DNA from: Nostoc sp. 'Peltigera membranacea cyanobiont' N6
GTDB taxonomy: Bacteria > Cyanobacteriota > Cyanobacteriia > Cyanobacteriales > Nostocaceae
Assembly: GCF_002949735.1 (NCBI RefSeq)
Contig: NZ_CP026681.1
Location: 4,602,501-4,666,500 of the forward strand
Length of the DNA stretch: 64,000 nucleotides
Direction: 5' to 3'
Under the pieces are notes generated by a model. The model had not been told where the DNA came from and ran no database searches. It saw nothing but the letters and a program-made list of their open reading frames with translations. Position 1 is the stretch's first letter; the number at the start of each line of letters is the position of its first letter. Shown here piece after piece: positions 1 through 9,073 of the stretch. The position numbers and the translations under genes are program-made.

Positions 1-2946
1 GGTGTGGGTGTGCTTCAGTTTGCTTCCCTCAGCTTTGATGTCAGCTATCACGAAATGTTTGCGGCGTGGGGTTTAGGCGGCACGCTGTATATGATTGGTG
101 AAAGCGATCGCAAAGATTTAGATAAATTAATTCAGTTACTTGCTCAAGAACCAATCGCCAAAGTATTCCTTCCCGTCACCTTATGGCAACAATTAGCAGA
201 AATATACGGAGACGAAGAACATCTATTTCAGAATATTAGAGAAGCGATCGCTTGTGGCGAACAACTCCAGATTACTCAACCAATGATTAAGCTGTTTGGG
301 CGTTTAGAGAATTGCAGACTCTACAATTTATACGGGCCAACAGAAGCAGATTTAGTTACATCATATACATTTGGCGACCAACCAGAAGAATGGCCAATTT
401 ATCCGCCAATCGGTAAACCTGCCGTTAACGTCCAAGTTTATCTATTAAACCACAATCTCCAACCCGTGCCGATTGGCGTTCCTGGGGAACTCTACGTTAG
501 TGGTGATGGCTTGGCTCGTGGCTACCTCAACCGCCCAGATTTGACAGAGCAAAAATTTGTCCCAAATCCGTTTTACAATTCAAAATTCAAAATACCCTAC
601 GGGAACGCCAAGGGCGTACAAAATTCAAAATTATATAAGACTGGAGATTTGGCACGTTACCTCAGTGATGGCAACATTGAATTTTTGGGACGCATAGACG
701 ATTTAGTAAAAGTTCGGGGTTTTCGGGTTGAACTTGGCGAAGTTGAAGCGGTTTTGAGCAAACATCCCCAAATTAACCAAGCAGTGGCTAAGGTGTTTGG
801 GCAAAGTGCCAGAGAAAAATATTTAGTTGCTTACTTCGTACCAATTCAAGGGCAGACAGTCACCATCGAACAGCTGCGTACTTTTCTTCAAGACCAGTTG
901 CCAGACTACATGATTCCATCGGCTTTTGTACAGATGGAATCGTTTCCCCTGACTTCCAACGGTAAAGTCAACCGTCGCACTTTACTAGAACCGACGACCA
1001 GCCGACCAGAATTAGCTCAAACTTTTGTTGCACCCCGGACTCCCACCGAAGAAATTTTGGCGGGTATTTGGAGGGATGTTTTAGGGTTAGAACAAGTTGG
1101 GATTTATGACAACTTCTTTAATTTGGGAGGACATTCCTTACTGGCTACTCAGGTTATCTCTCTGACACGCAAAGCATTTAAGGTAGAATTGCCTCTGCGA
1201 AGTTTATTTGAATCTCCAGCGATCGCAACATTAGCTAGAACAGTTGAGACAGCAACTAAGCATGAACTTTCGCCGGATATCATACCATTTAAAGCGGTGC
1301 GAACGTGTGACGGAGTACTGCCAATCTCCTTAACTCAGCTAGAGTTTTGGTTTTTCGAGCAATTCTATCCCGGCAATCCTGTTTACAACCTGCCGCTAGT
1401 TTATCGCGTGACAGGTTCGCTAGATGTGAAAGCGTTAGAGCAGAGTTTAAGAGAAATTGTACGACGACATGAAACCTTCCGAAGTACTTTTAAGGTGGAA
1501 AACGGACAAGTAGTTTATACAATTTCCCCCGAACCTGTATTTGACTTCGCAGTAATAGACTCACAAAATATCCCTGAAACAGAAGCGAAACGACAAGCTG
1601 AGAAGGAGATTAAACAGCCTTTTGATTTGGCGCGGGGGCCGTTATTACGCAGTAAACTTTGGCGTTTGAGTGAAACTGAGCATTTGCTTGTAGTCACAAC
1701 GCACCATATTGTTGCTGATGGTTGGTCTTTTAGCGTGTTAACCCAAGAAATGGCAACCCTTTACGAAGCTTTTTCTCAAGGTAAACCCTCCCCCCTGACC
1801 GAGTTACCCATTCAATATGCAGACTTTGCACATTGGCAACGACAATTATTGCAGGGGCAAGTTTTGGAATCACAGATGCAATTCTGGAAACAACATTTAG
1901 GTGTTAACCCTCCAGTCTTGAAACTACCAACCGATTATCCACGCCCAGCCGTGCGAACCTTCACAGGTGCGCGTCAACCTTTGGTGATTTCTTCAGACTT
2001 AACCAAAGCACTCAAAACCTTGAGTCAGCAGGAAGGCGTAACCTTATTTATGACCTTGTTAGCAGCACTCAAAACATTACTTTTCTGCTACACAGGACAA
2101 CCAGACATCATTGTGAGTACAACAGTTGCCAATCGTACCCGTCCCGAAACAGAAGGACTGATTGGTTTCTTTGTCCATTTACTGCCATTCTGCACCAACT
2201 TAGAAGGCAATCCCAGCTTCCGCGAACTATTGCGGCGGGTGCGAGAAGTGGCTTTAGGAGTGTATGCACATCAAGAAATGCCCTTCATCAAACTATTAGA
2301 AGAACTGCAACCAGTTCGAGACTCTAGTTACACACTGTTAGCTCAGGTGATGTTTGTTTTCCAAAACACCCCAGAAGATGATTTAAAACTAGCAAATTTA
2401 ACTTTAAAGGAGGAATTTATTGCCACAGATACCAAAGATACAGCCGAATTTGATTTAAATCTCACACTCCAAGAAACAACAGAGGGAATTGAAGGCGCTT
2501 TAGTCTACAGAACGGATTTGTTTACACCTGCTACTATCGCCAGAATGGTAACAGTCTTTCAAAATTTACTTGAATATCTAGTTACTAATCCTGACCTACG
2601 TCTTAGAGAACTTCCCTTTTTAAATGAGGGTGAAAATTTACCAATTCAAAATAACAAATTACCAATAGCGAATAACTTTCAGAATGAATTTACTGAACCC
2701 AGTAACTCTATTGAAGAAACCATATTAGCTATTTGGAAAGAAGTTTTAGGGTTAGAACATATCAGTATACAAGATAATTTCTTTGACTTGGGAGGACATT
2801 CTGCTCTGGTTCTACAACTCACATACAAATTACAAAAAGCTTGGCAAATAGAATTACCCTTAGTTTCCTTATTTGAGAAAAACACCATAGTTGAGCAAGC
2901 AGAAACTATCCGCAATTTACAAAGAAAGGCAGAGATAGAGAATTAG
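1..2946 (+). CDS. Non-ribosomal peptide synthetase, 3' part (A-PCP-C-PCP)
   Basis: The reading frame is open from base 1, so the gene begins upstream of the window. Domains in order are: an adenylation domain entered at core A4 (FDVSYHE), with A5 (NLYGPTE), A7/A8 (YKTGDL, GRIDDLVKVRGFRVELGE) and A10 (NGKVNRR); a carrier domain with GGHSL (phosphopantetheine Ser codon at 1135); a condensation domain with the active-site motif HHIVADG (His pair near base 1702); and a second carrier domain GGHSA (Ser codon at 2800). The protein stops right after this carrier, with no adenylation, thioesterase or reductase domain. By alignment with the GrsA pocket I read the specificity residues roughly as D-V-H-F-I-C-L-L-V-K, which I cannot assign to a substrate. 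A missing release domain implies that release or further condensation happens elsewhere. Short 3' spacing to an SDR on the same strand suggests one transcription unit. Confidence 0.95.
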   Translation, partial: GVGVLQFASLSFDVSYHEMFAAWGLGGTLYMIGESDRKDLDKLIQLLAQEPIAKVFLPVTLWQQLAEIYGDEEHLFQNIREAIACGEQLQITQPMIKLFGRLENCRLYNLYGPTEADLVTSYTFGDQPEEWPIYPPIGKPAVNVQVYLLNHNLQPVPIGVPGELYVSGDGLARGYLNRPDLTEQKFVPNPFYNSKFKIPYGNAKGVQNSKLYKTGDLARYLSDGNIEFLGRIDDLVKVRGFRVELGEVEAVLSKHPQINQAVAKVFGQSAREKYLVAYFVPIQGQTVTIEQLRTFLQDQLPDYMIPSAFVQMESFPLTSNGKVNRRTLLEPTTSRPELAQTFVAPRTPTEEILAGIWRDVLGLEQVGIYDNFFNLGGHSLLATQVISLTRKAFKVELPLRSLFESPAIATLARTVETATKHELSPDIIPFKAVRTCDGVLPISLTQLEFWFFEQFYPGNPVYNLPLVYRVTGSLDVKALEQSLREIVRRHETFRSTFKVENGQVVYTISPEPVFDFAVIDSQNIPETEAKRQAEKEIKQPFDLARGPLLRSKLWRLSETEHLLVVTTHHIVADGWSFSVLTQEMATLYEAFSQGKPSPLTELPIQYADFAHWQRQLLQGQVLESQMQFWKQHLGVNPPVLKLPTDYPRPAVRTFTGARQPLVISSDLTKALKTLSQQEGVTLFMTLLAALKTLLFCYTGQPDIIVSTTVANRTRPETEGLIGFFVHLLPFCTNLEGNPSFRELLRRVREVALGVYAHQEMPFIKLLEELQPVRDSSYTLLAQVMFVFQNTPEDDLKLANLTLKEEFIATDTKDTAEFDLNLTLQETTEGIEGALVYRTDLFTPATIARMVTVFQNLLEYLVTNPDLRLRELPFLNEGENLPIQNNKLPIANNFQNEFTEPSNSIEETILAIWKEVLGLEHISIQDNFFDLGGHSALVLQLTYKLQKAWQIELPLVSLFEKNTIVEQAETIRNLQRKAEIEN

Positions 2947-2960
2947 TCTCTTATCAATAA

Positions 2961-2983
2961 CAAATGACAAATGACAAATGACA
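2961..2983. repeat. Heptanucleotide tandem repeat (CAAATGA)
   Basis: Just over three copies of CAAATGA lie between the NRPS stop and the SDR start. Short tandemly repeated heptamers of this kind are typical of filamentous cyanobacterial intergenic DNA. The same heptamer on the other strand recurs at 58827-58872. Confidence 0.8.
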
Positions 2984-3008
2984 ACCCTTACTAATTGACT
3001 AAAAAACC

Positions 3009-3785
3009 GTGAAACCCTCCCTTTTTGACCTAACAGGAAAAGTCGCCATTATCACCGGATCTGCACGAGGTATCGGCAAATCCATAGCTCAAGGATTAGC
3101 ATCTGTAGGCACAAAGGTTGTGGTTGCTGATATTAAAGCAACCGAAGCAGAAAAAACTGCACAAATAATTCAGGAGGCTGGAGGCGAAGCGATCGCAATT
3201 CCCACCGATGTCAGAAATCGCCAAGATTGTTTACACCTAATTGAGCAAACTGTGGCGCACTATCACAGGCTTGACATTATGGTGTGTAATGCCGGCATTG
3301 ACATCATCAAACCGGCGGCTGACTTAGAGGAGTTGGAGTGGGATAACATCATCAACGTCAATTTGAAAGGATACTTCCATTGCGCTCAACAGGCGGCTCA
3401 ACAAATGATCGAACAAGGGACAGGCGGCTCAATTATTATGAACTCTTCTATTGGCGGTGTAGTGGGAATAAGTGGTTCGGCGGCTTATACAGCATCGAAA
3501 GGAGGGGTAAATTTACTAGTGCGATCGCTAGCACTGGAATGGGCAGATCGTCAGATTCGAGTTAATGCTTTTGCTCCTGGCTATATAGACAACATTATGG
3601 AAGGTACTGAAACATTTCGGCGATCGCCACAGGAAGATCGGCAACATCTGAGTGCTGTGATTCCCATGCAGCGACGCGGAAAACCAGAGGAACTCATCGG
3701 CCCAGTGATATTTCTCGCGTCTGAAGCAGCTTCTTATGTGACGGGGGCAATTTTGATGGTGGATGGGGGATACAGCGCCATGTAG
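3009..3785 (+). CDS. Short-chain dehydrogenase/reductase (SDR)
   Basis: This is a 258-residue classical SDR. The N-terminal Rossmann motif TGSARGIG binds NAD(P), NAG appears as NAGID, the catalytic Ser lies in NSSIGG and the YxxxK pair is YTASK. The C-terminal end (YVTGAILMVDGGYSAM) is typical of FabG-like 3-oxoacyl or alcohol dehydrogenases. The first codon is GTG, with no strong ribosome binding site, 62 bases after the NRPS stop. Its position suggests oxidation or reduction of a building block or peptide intermediate in the NRPS pathway, but this family is too broad to name a substrate. Confidence 0.9.
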   Translation: MKPSLFDLTGKVAIITGSARGIGKSIAQGLASVGTKVVVADIKATEAEKTAQIIQEAGGEAIAIPTDVRNRQDCLHLIEQTVAHYHRLDIMVCNAGIDIIKPAADLEELEWDNIINVNLKGYFHCAQQAAQQMIEQGTGGSIIMNSSIGGVVGISGSAAYTASKGGVNLLVRSLALEWADRQIRVNAFAPGYIDNIMEGTETFRRSPQEDRQHLSAVIPMQRRGKPEELIGPVIFLASEAASYVTGAILMVDGGYSAM

Positions 3786-3817
3786 GGTAGGTAAAAGAAG
3801 TTTCTGAGAGTACAACT

Positions 3818-5605
3818 ATGCGAAGATTGATCGCACTTACTACTATTTGCCGTCGGCAATCGCCAGCTATCATCGGATTTATCCTGGCGATTGTCCTAGT
3901 TAGTTGCGTCCAAACTAACTCGATCAACAAAGCAGTAGCTGGATCTCAAATCATCCTTAGTAGTTCTGCCGAACCCAACACCTTTAACCCTCAGTTGATG
4001 GAGCAGGGAGTCGGAATTTTGACTTTCCTCTATGAAGGGCTAATTCGTGAAAATGGTCGAGGAGAAATTAAACCAGCATTAGCGCGATCGTGGGAAACTT
4101 CTGAAGACCAGAAGCGCATTATTTTTACACTGAGGAAAGGACTGAAATGGTCAGATGGTAAACCACTAACTGCTGATGATGTGGTGTTTACTTATAAAGA
4201 TATTTATACGAATCCTGCCATTCCTTCCTATGCCAAAGATTTTTTGCAAATAGGCAAAACTCGCAGTTTTCCTACAGTGAAAAAATTAGATAATTGGCGC
4301 GTTGAATTTACCCTTCCAGAACCTTTTGCTCCCTTTCTTCGCACAACAAAACTAGAAATTTTACCTGCTCACATTCTGCGATCCAGCATCACCACAAAAG
4401 ACTCCACAGGTAGACCGCTATTTCTCTCAATTTGGGATACAGATACTCCACCGAACCAAATTGTTAGCAACGGTGCTTATAAATTGGAATCATACGTTCC
4501 AAGTGAGCGAATAACCTTTCGCAAAAATCCCTATTACTGGCGTAAAGATACTCAAAGTCATACTCAACCCTATATCGATCGCATTGTTCTAAATACGGTT
4601 AGCAATAATGATACAGCATTAATTCAATTTCGTTCTGGAGGACTTGATTTTATTGACGTAAATTCTAACTATTTTTCATTATTGAAACGAGAAGAAAAAA
4701 GGGGGAAATTCACAATTTATAACGGTGGTTCTCAAACAGGAAGCACAGCGATGATGTTTAATTTGAATACAGGACTAAGAAATGGTCAGCCTTTAATTAA
4801 TCCGATTAAATCTCGCTGGTTCAATACAGTAGCATTCCGCCAAGCCGTTGCTTATAGCATCAATCGCCCGCGGATGGTAAACAACCTATTTGCAGGTGTA
4901 GGAGCGCTACAAAATTCACCCATAGCCGTGCAGAGTCCTTACTATCTTTCTCAGCAAGCAGGTTTACCAGTCTACAACTATAACCAAGAGAAGGCAAAAG
5001 CATTACTTCTCAAAGCAGGTTTTCGATACAACAATCAAGGTGAGTTATTCGATAGCGATGGGAATCGAGTCCGGTTTACGCTCACCGCTAATGTTGGTAA
5101 TAAGGTGTTGCAAAACATGGCTCCTTTAATTCAAGACGATTTGAGCCAGATAGGAATTCAGGTAGATTTAAATTTGATTGGAGTGGGATTGGTTGTAGAC
5201 AAATTAGCAAATCGTCTGGATTGGGATTGTCAGATTATTGATGGTTTCCCAATGACAGTAGAACCCAACGAAGCAGTAAATATTTGGTCTACTAAAGGGA
5301 ACTGGCATTTTTTCAACCGCCAACCCCAAGCCGGACAAATACCGATTACTAAACAGGAGGTAGCAGATTGGGAACAAAAGATTGATGATCTCTACATTCA
5401 AGGTGCAGCAGCAAATGAAGCACAGCGTAAACAAATTTATGCAGAAACTCAAAGGTTGAGTCAGGAATATTTACCGTTTATTTATCTAGTAAATTCATTA
5501 TCAATGGTGTCTATGCGAAATCGGATTCAGGGGGTGAAACATTCGGCTTTACAAGGAACATTTTGGAATATTTATGAATTGAAAAGTAATCCTATCAATA
5601 ATTAA
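3818..5605 (+). CDS. ABC transporter substrate-binding lipoprotein, family 5
   Basis: This 595-residue protein is a family 5 solute-binding protein (peptide, oligopeptide or nickel type). The N-terminus is basic, then hydrophobic, and ends in a lipobox-like LVSC near residue 30, so a lipid-anchored periplasmic protein is expected. Family features include SSAEPNTFNPQL at the mature N-terminus, LRKGLKWSDGKPLTADDVVFTYKD and the C-terminal dipeptide-binding fold with VAYSINR. No permease or ATPase gene for an importer of this type is next to it, so it may pair with transporters elsewhere or act in peptide handling for the surrounding NRPS cluster. The start ATG lies 32 bases after the SDR stop. 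Confidence 0.9.
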   Translation: MRRLIALTTICRRQSPAIIGFILAIVLVSCVQTNSINKAVAGSQIILSSSAEPNTFNPQLMEQGVGILTFLYEGLIRENGRGEIKPALARSWETSEDQKRIIFTLRKGLKWSDGKPLTADDVVFTYKDIYTNPAIPSYAKDFLQIGKTRSFPTVKKLDNWRVEFTLPEPFAPFLRTTKLEILPAHILRSSITTKDSTGRPLFLSIWDTDTPPNQIVSNGAYKLESYVPSERITFRKNPYYWRKDTQSHTQPYIDRIVLNTVSNNDTALIQFRSGGLDFIDVNSNYFSLLKREEKRGKFTIYNGGSQTGSTAMMFNLNTGLRNGQPLINPIKSRWFNTVAFRQAVAYSINRPRMVNNLFAGVGALQNSPIAVQSPYYLSQQAGLPVYNYNQEKAKALLLKAGFRYNNQGELFDSDGNRVRFTLTANVGNKVLQNMAPLIQDDLSQIGIQVDLNLIGVGLVVDKLANRLDWDCQIIDGFPMTVEPNEAVNIWSTKGNWHFFNRQPQAGQIPITKQEVADWEQKIDDLYIQGAAANEAQRKQIYAETQRLSQEYLPFIYLVNSLSMVSMRNRIQGVKHSALQGTFWNIYELKSNPINN

Positions 5606-5630
5606 CAAATTTGGAGCAAATTCTTCAAAC

Positions 5631-5672
5631 CTTTGCGCTACTTTGCGTTTACTTTGCGACCCTCTGCGTTTC
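5631..5672. repeat. CTTTGCG-rich dispersed intergenic repeat
   Basis: Repeated CTTTGCG and CTCTGCG units occupy the gap between the binding-protein gene and the first oxygenase. Related stretches occur near 17240-17280, 20050-20090, 22095-22115 and 22212-22365, so this is a dispersed non-coding repeat family of the genome. Confidence 0.6.
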
Positions 5673-5757
5673 AAAACATTACGATTTTACACAACGCTGT
5701 ACTTAAAAAACCAAATTAAATCTAACTTTCAAAATTACAAAGAGGAATTTTTAAACG

Positions 5758-6720
5758 ATGAACCCAATCAAAGAACGTGAACCCCAAGTAATTGTTTCCA
5801 CACAGATTCCTGTGATTGATTTCCATCCATTTATGGTTGGTGATATTGCAGCTAAAGAAACAGTTGCCAATCAAATCTCGTGTGCTATTCAAGAAATGGG
5901 ATGTTTTTACCTCGAAAATTGTGTACCTCAGACCTTAGTCGATCGAGTTTTTGCTCAAGCGCAAAGTTTTTTCGCCCTACCACAAGAGGAGAAAAATCAA
6001 GTAAAACTTGCTCCAGGAACGAGTCGAGGCTATGTTGCTCGTGGTAAAGAGCGAGTATTGCTAGAAGCATTCAATTTTGGTTTAGACGTTGCAACCGATG
6101 AAGCGGGTGTAACTCCCCAAGGATTTGGTGAACCTAATCGATGGCCTGAAAACCAAAAAGAGTTTCGCCAACTGCTACTAGAATTTTTTACAACTTGTCG
6201 TGATGCGTCCTTTAGTATTTTACAAGCGATCGCGATCGCCTTAAAACTACCAGAATCCTACTTCACCGATTTCCATCTAGAACGCAACTTCAACACCTCT
6301 ATCAATCACTATCCATCTCTACACCAAGCTCTCCCTCTCGGCGAGACTCGTTTCGCTGAACATACAGATTACGGCAGTATTACCTTAATATTTCAAGATG
6401 AGACGGCTGGGCTAGAAGTTTGCAACGATGCGGGAGAGTGGATTGCAGCCCCCTTCGTCCCTGGTAAAGTTCTGGTCATCCTTGCAGATTTAATGCAGCG
6501 CTGGACAAACGATAAGTTTCCCGCCACCAAACATCGAGTTCCCCTCCCTTCCAAATTTCCTAGTAATCCCAGGTACTCAATTATCTATTTTGAGTCTCCT
6601 GATTACGATGCCGAAATTACTTGCTTAGAGTCAAACGCAACACCCAACTATCCACCAATTCGCACCCATGAATATATCAATCAAATTGCTACAGGAAGCT
6701 ATGCATCTGAAAAAAAATAG
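5758..6720 (+). CDS. Isopenicillin-N-synthase-like Fe(II) oxygenase 1
   Basis: This 320-residue enzyme belongs to the isopenicillin N synthase/2-oxoglutarate dioxygenase superfamily. The N-terminal DIOX_N region begins with TQIPVIDFHPF and includes EMGCFYLEN. The facial triad is complete: His202 and Asp204 in EHTD and His259 in TKHRV. The co-substrate carboxylate motif is Arg272-Tyr-Ser274. Such enzymes hydroxylate, desaturate or oxidatively cyclise small molecules or amino acids, usually with 2-oxoglutarate. It is the first of four paralogues in the cluster (the others start at 6801, 19044 and 20110). The ATG is preceded by AGAGGA. True penicillin formation is not implied, since the family label covers many activities. 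Confidence 0.93.
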   Translation: MNPIKEREPQVIVSTQIPVIDFHPFMVGDIAAKETVANQISCAIQEMGCFYLENCVPQTLVDRVFAQAQSFFALPQEEKNQVKLAPGTSRGYVARGKERVLLEAFNFGLDVATDEAGVTPQGFGEPNRWPENQKEFRQLLLEFFTTCRDASFSILQAIAIALKLPESYFTDFHLERNFNTSINHYPSLHQALPLGETRFAEHTDYGSITLIFQDETAGLEVCNDAGEWIAAPFVPGKVLVILADLMQRWTNDKFPATKHRVPLPSKFPSNPRYSIIYFESPDYDAEITCLESNATPNYPPIRTHEYINQIATGSYASEKK

Positions 6721-6728
6721 ACCTTTTT

Positions 6729-6770
6729 GTTTGTAGTATGCGCTTTAGCGCTAAAGCGCATACTACAAAC
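6729..6770. repeat. Perfect 42-bp palindrome
   Basis: The sequence from GTTTGTAGTATGCGC through the centre TTTAGCGCTAAA to the matching right arm reads identically on both strands over all 42 bases. It lies between two oxygenase genes, 8 bases after the first stop and 30 bases before the next start. It can fold as a cruciform or a long RNA hairpin and may attenuate or protect the transcript; it resembles dispersed GCGCTTTAGCGC repeats of Nostoc-type genomes. Confidence 0.9.
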
Positions 6771-6800
6771 TTGAATTTATAACTCAATTCATTTTTAACG

Positions 6801-7790
6801 ATGCTATCAATTAACGAACTTTCAAAAGAGCCTATTATTTCAACACAGATTCCTGTTATTGACTTACATCTATTTTTAGTTGGTGACAGAGTTGCTAAAG
6901 AATTAATTGCCAATCAAATCGCCAGTGCTTTACAGGAAATGGGATGTTTTTACCTGAAAAATCACGATATAAACGCAACTTTGATTACTCAAGCATTTAC
7001 TCAAGCCAAGGATTTGTTTGGACTGCCATTAGAGGATAAAAAGCAGGTAGCTTTAACAGAAAAATGTCATCGAGGATATATTCCTATGGGGATGTCAAGC
7101 ATACTCAGCGAACAGTTTTATTTTGGTAGAGAAATGAAACCAGAGGAATTAGATAAGCTAGATCATCCTTTTCACCAACCGAACCAATGGCTACAGAATC
7201 AACCTGAGTTCCGGGAAGTGATGCTGCAATTTTTCATAGCTTGCCACGCAAGTACGCTAAAAGTTCTTGAAGCTTTAGCCATTGCTTTGAAGCTGCCAGA
7301 ATCGTATTTTACTGAATTACATTCTGAGCAAAACCATGCTATGGGTTTACATCACTATCCTGGTGCATCTGAACTTCCGCAATCCCAAAATATTCGCCTG
7401 GGAGAACATACAGATGGAAACACTATCACTTATGTATTTCAGTATGAGGTAGAAGGTTTAGAAATTTGTACCAAAGCTGGAGAGAGGGTTCCAGTTCCCC
7501 TAATTCCTGATACGGTTGTCGTCATGGCAGGAGAAATTTTACAAAGATGGACGAATGATAAAGTTTATGCCACAAAACACCAAGTTGCCATCCCATCTGC
7601 ATCCCAAGACATTAAACCAAGATACTCCTTTGCTTTTTTTGCCTCTCCTAATAATGATGCCGAAATTGCCTGTCCTGACAGTTGTTTAGAGACAAATGAA
7701 ACTCCAAAGTATCCACCCATTTTAACGAGCGAATTTTACATCCAAAGAAACAATAATAATACATCGATTTTAACTTACTCCAAAAATTAA
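6801..7790 (+). CDS. Isopenicillin-N-synthase-like Fe(II) oxygenase 2
   Basis: This 329-residue paralogue of the gene at 5758 starts its fold with TQIPVIDLHLF. The iron ligands are His203 and Asp205 (EHTD) and His260 (TKHQV), and the substrate-binding motif is Arg274-Tyr-Ser276. The substrate side differs from the first copy: HTDGNTITYVFQYE replaces HTDYGSITLIFQDE, and the segment around residues 95-125 is different. Different substrates or steps are therefore likely. It is in tandem with copy 1, separated by the 42-bp palindrome. All catalytic residues are present, so I expect an active enzyme. Confidence 0.92.
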   Translation: MLSINELSKEPIISTQIPVIDLHLFLVGDRVAKELIANQIASALQEMGCFYLKNHDINATLITQAFTQAKDLFGLPLEDKKQVALTEKCHRGYIPMGMSSILSEQFYFGREMKPEELDKLDHPFHQPNQWLQNQPEFREVMLQFFIACHASTLKVLEALAIALKLPESYFTELHSEQNHAMGLHHYPGASELPQSQNIRLGEHTDGNTITYVFQYEVEGLEICTKAGERVPVPLIPDTVVVMAGEILQRWTNDKVYATKHQVAIPSASQDIKPRYSFAFFASPNNDAEIACPDSCLETNETPKYPPILTSEFYIQRNNNNTSILTYSKN

Positions 7791-7863
7791 ACTTTTTCCT
7801 CTCTGTGCCTTTGGGTCTCAGCATGAAACAAAAATAAGTAATTTATTCTTAATACAACTAACA

Positions 7864-9021
7864 ATGAATGTAGATACCTGGAAAAAAGTAGTACCAAGAT
7901 CAGTAGTTATGTTTTCTTATAGCATGATTTTTATGCTTTCTTTGATTTCGACTGCGGGATTAATCAATACGGTTTTACCCTCTTCTGTTAGTCCTCAAAA
8001 TCTTGGTGATATCAGTATTAAGTTCCAATATTTTAGCGATCACAAAGATGATTATGATGTTATTTTCTTAGGGCCTAGTACTACTTACCAAGGAGTTGTC
8101 CCTAAAGTATTCGATGCAACAATGGCAGCTAATGGGAAAACTATCAGGTCTTTCAACTTTGGAATCATGGCGGCAAATGTAGCTGAATTGGATTTCTATT
8201 TACAAAAGATTCTCGCTTTAAAACCAGCAAACTTAAAATGGATATTTTTAGACTGCTTAGTTGACTTTTTTATGGAGGATGCACCGACTGCGGCTAAAAA
8301 TGTTTATTGGCATACTCCTATAAAAACGATAGAAAATTTTCAATTAATTTCTGAGTCAACCTCTACTTTGAAAGAGAAAATTAGCGGGTTTTATGCAAAT
8401 TCAGTAAGTTTTCTTTATAGATGGTTAGGTATTGGTTATTTTTCTAATTTTTGGCTGCAAAAATCGGAAGTATCGGAAGTATTACCAAAAGGAATATCTG
8501 GTGATAAATTAATACAGGAAGCCGGATATTATGCAATGGATTGGCTGGAAAATAGTGAAAAATGGAAACAAATTTTTCTATCGAAACGCTTGGAGAGTTA
8601 TCAAGAGCAACTAAATCAATCAAAATCAGGAGTTTTTGTTCGAGGAAAAGATACGTATCCACTTAATTCTTATGCAATCAAAATTATTAAAAACATAGAT
8701 TCTAGAATTGATAGTCAAAATAAAATGGAACCTATTTTCTTTATTCCTCCAGTTTTAAATACTGATTTTGATAATTCTGCTATTACAAAAGCTTACAATA
8801 ATGGTTATATTTCTAATTTATTTGCTTTTAATAGACCCAATACTTTCACTACTTTATACGAAGTTGATCGCCGATCTGATGGTAGGCATTTAAATCACGA
8901 AGGCGCTCAAGAATTTACACGCATTTTTGCAGCAGAATTTTCTCAATATTTGAATTCATCTAATCAATCACTTGTATCTAGAAGTCAGTCAATCAAAGCA
9001 AAATTTTCCAATCAAACATGA
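7864..9021 (+). CDS. SGNH-like membrane-anchored protein (MBOAT partner)
   Basis: This 385-residue protein has one N-terminal membrane segment (about residues 13-33) and then an SGNH-hydrolase-like domain. The nucleophile block is GPSTTY (Ser72), not the usual GDS, and the C-terminal block is DGRHLNHEG (Asp339, His342). A GIMAANVAELDFYL segment matches the block III region. Proteins of this shape often sit beside MBOAT acyltransferases (AlgI type) and act as the periplasmic transferase that takes the acyl group, like AlgJ/AlgX. The next gene is indeed an MBOAT. The acceptor is unknown: an exopolysaccharide or the cluster product are both possible. Confidence 0.75.
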   Translation: MNVDTWKKVVPRSVVMFSYSMIFMLSLISTAGLINTVLPSSVSPQNLGDISIKFQYFSDHKDDYDVIFLGPSTTYQGVVPKVFDATMAANGKTIRSFNFGIMAANVAELDFYLQKILALKPANLKWIFLDCLVDFFMEDAPTAAKNVYWHTPIKTIENFQLISESTSTLKEKISGFYANSVSFLYRWLGIGYFSNFWLQKSEVSEVLPKGISGDKLIQEAGYYAMDWLENSEKWKQIFLSKRLESYQEQLNQSKSGVFVRGKDTYPLNSYAIKIIKNIDSRIDSQNKMEPIFFIPPVLNTDFDNSAITKAYNNGYISNLFAFNRPNTFTTLYEVDRRSDGRHLNHEGAQEFTRIFAAEFSQYLNSSNQSLVSRSQSIKAKFSNQT

Positions 9022-9073
9022 AAAAATATCTCCAACTCGCTAGTTACTAGTTAATTCACACCTGAGAATAAAT

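Noticed and set aside
5758..7790. True isopenicillin N synthases forming penicillin
   Set aside because: No ACV synthetase is present and the superfamily includes many other oxygenases; only the fold and metal site can be stated.
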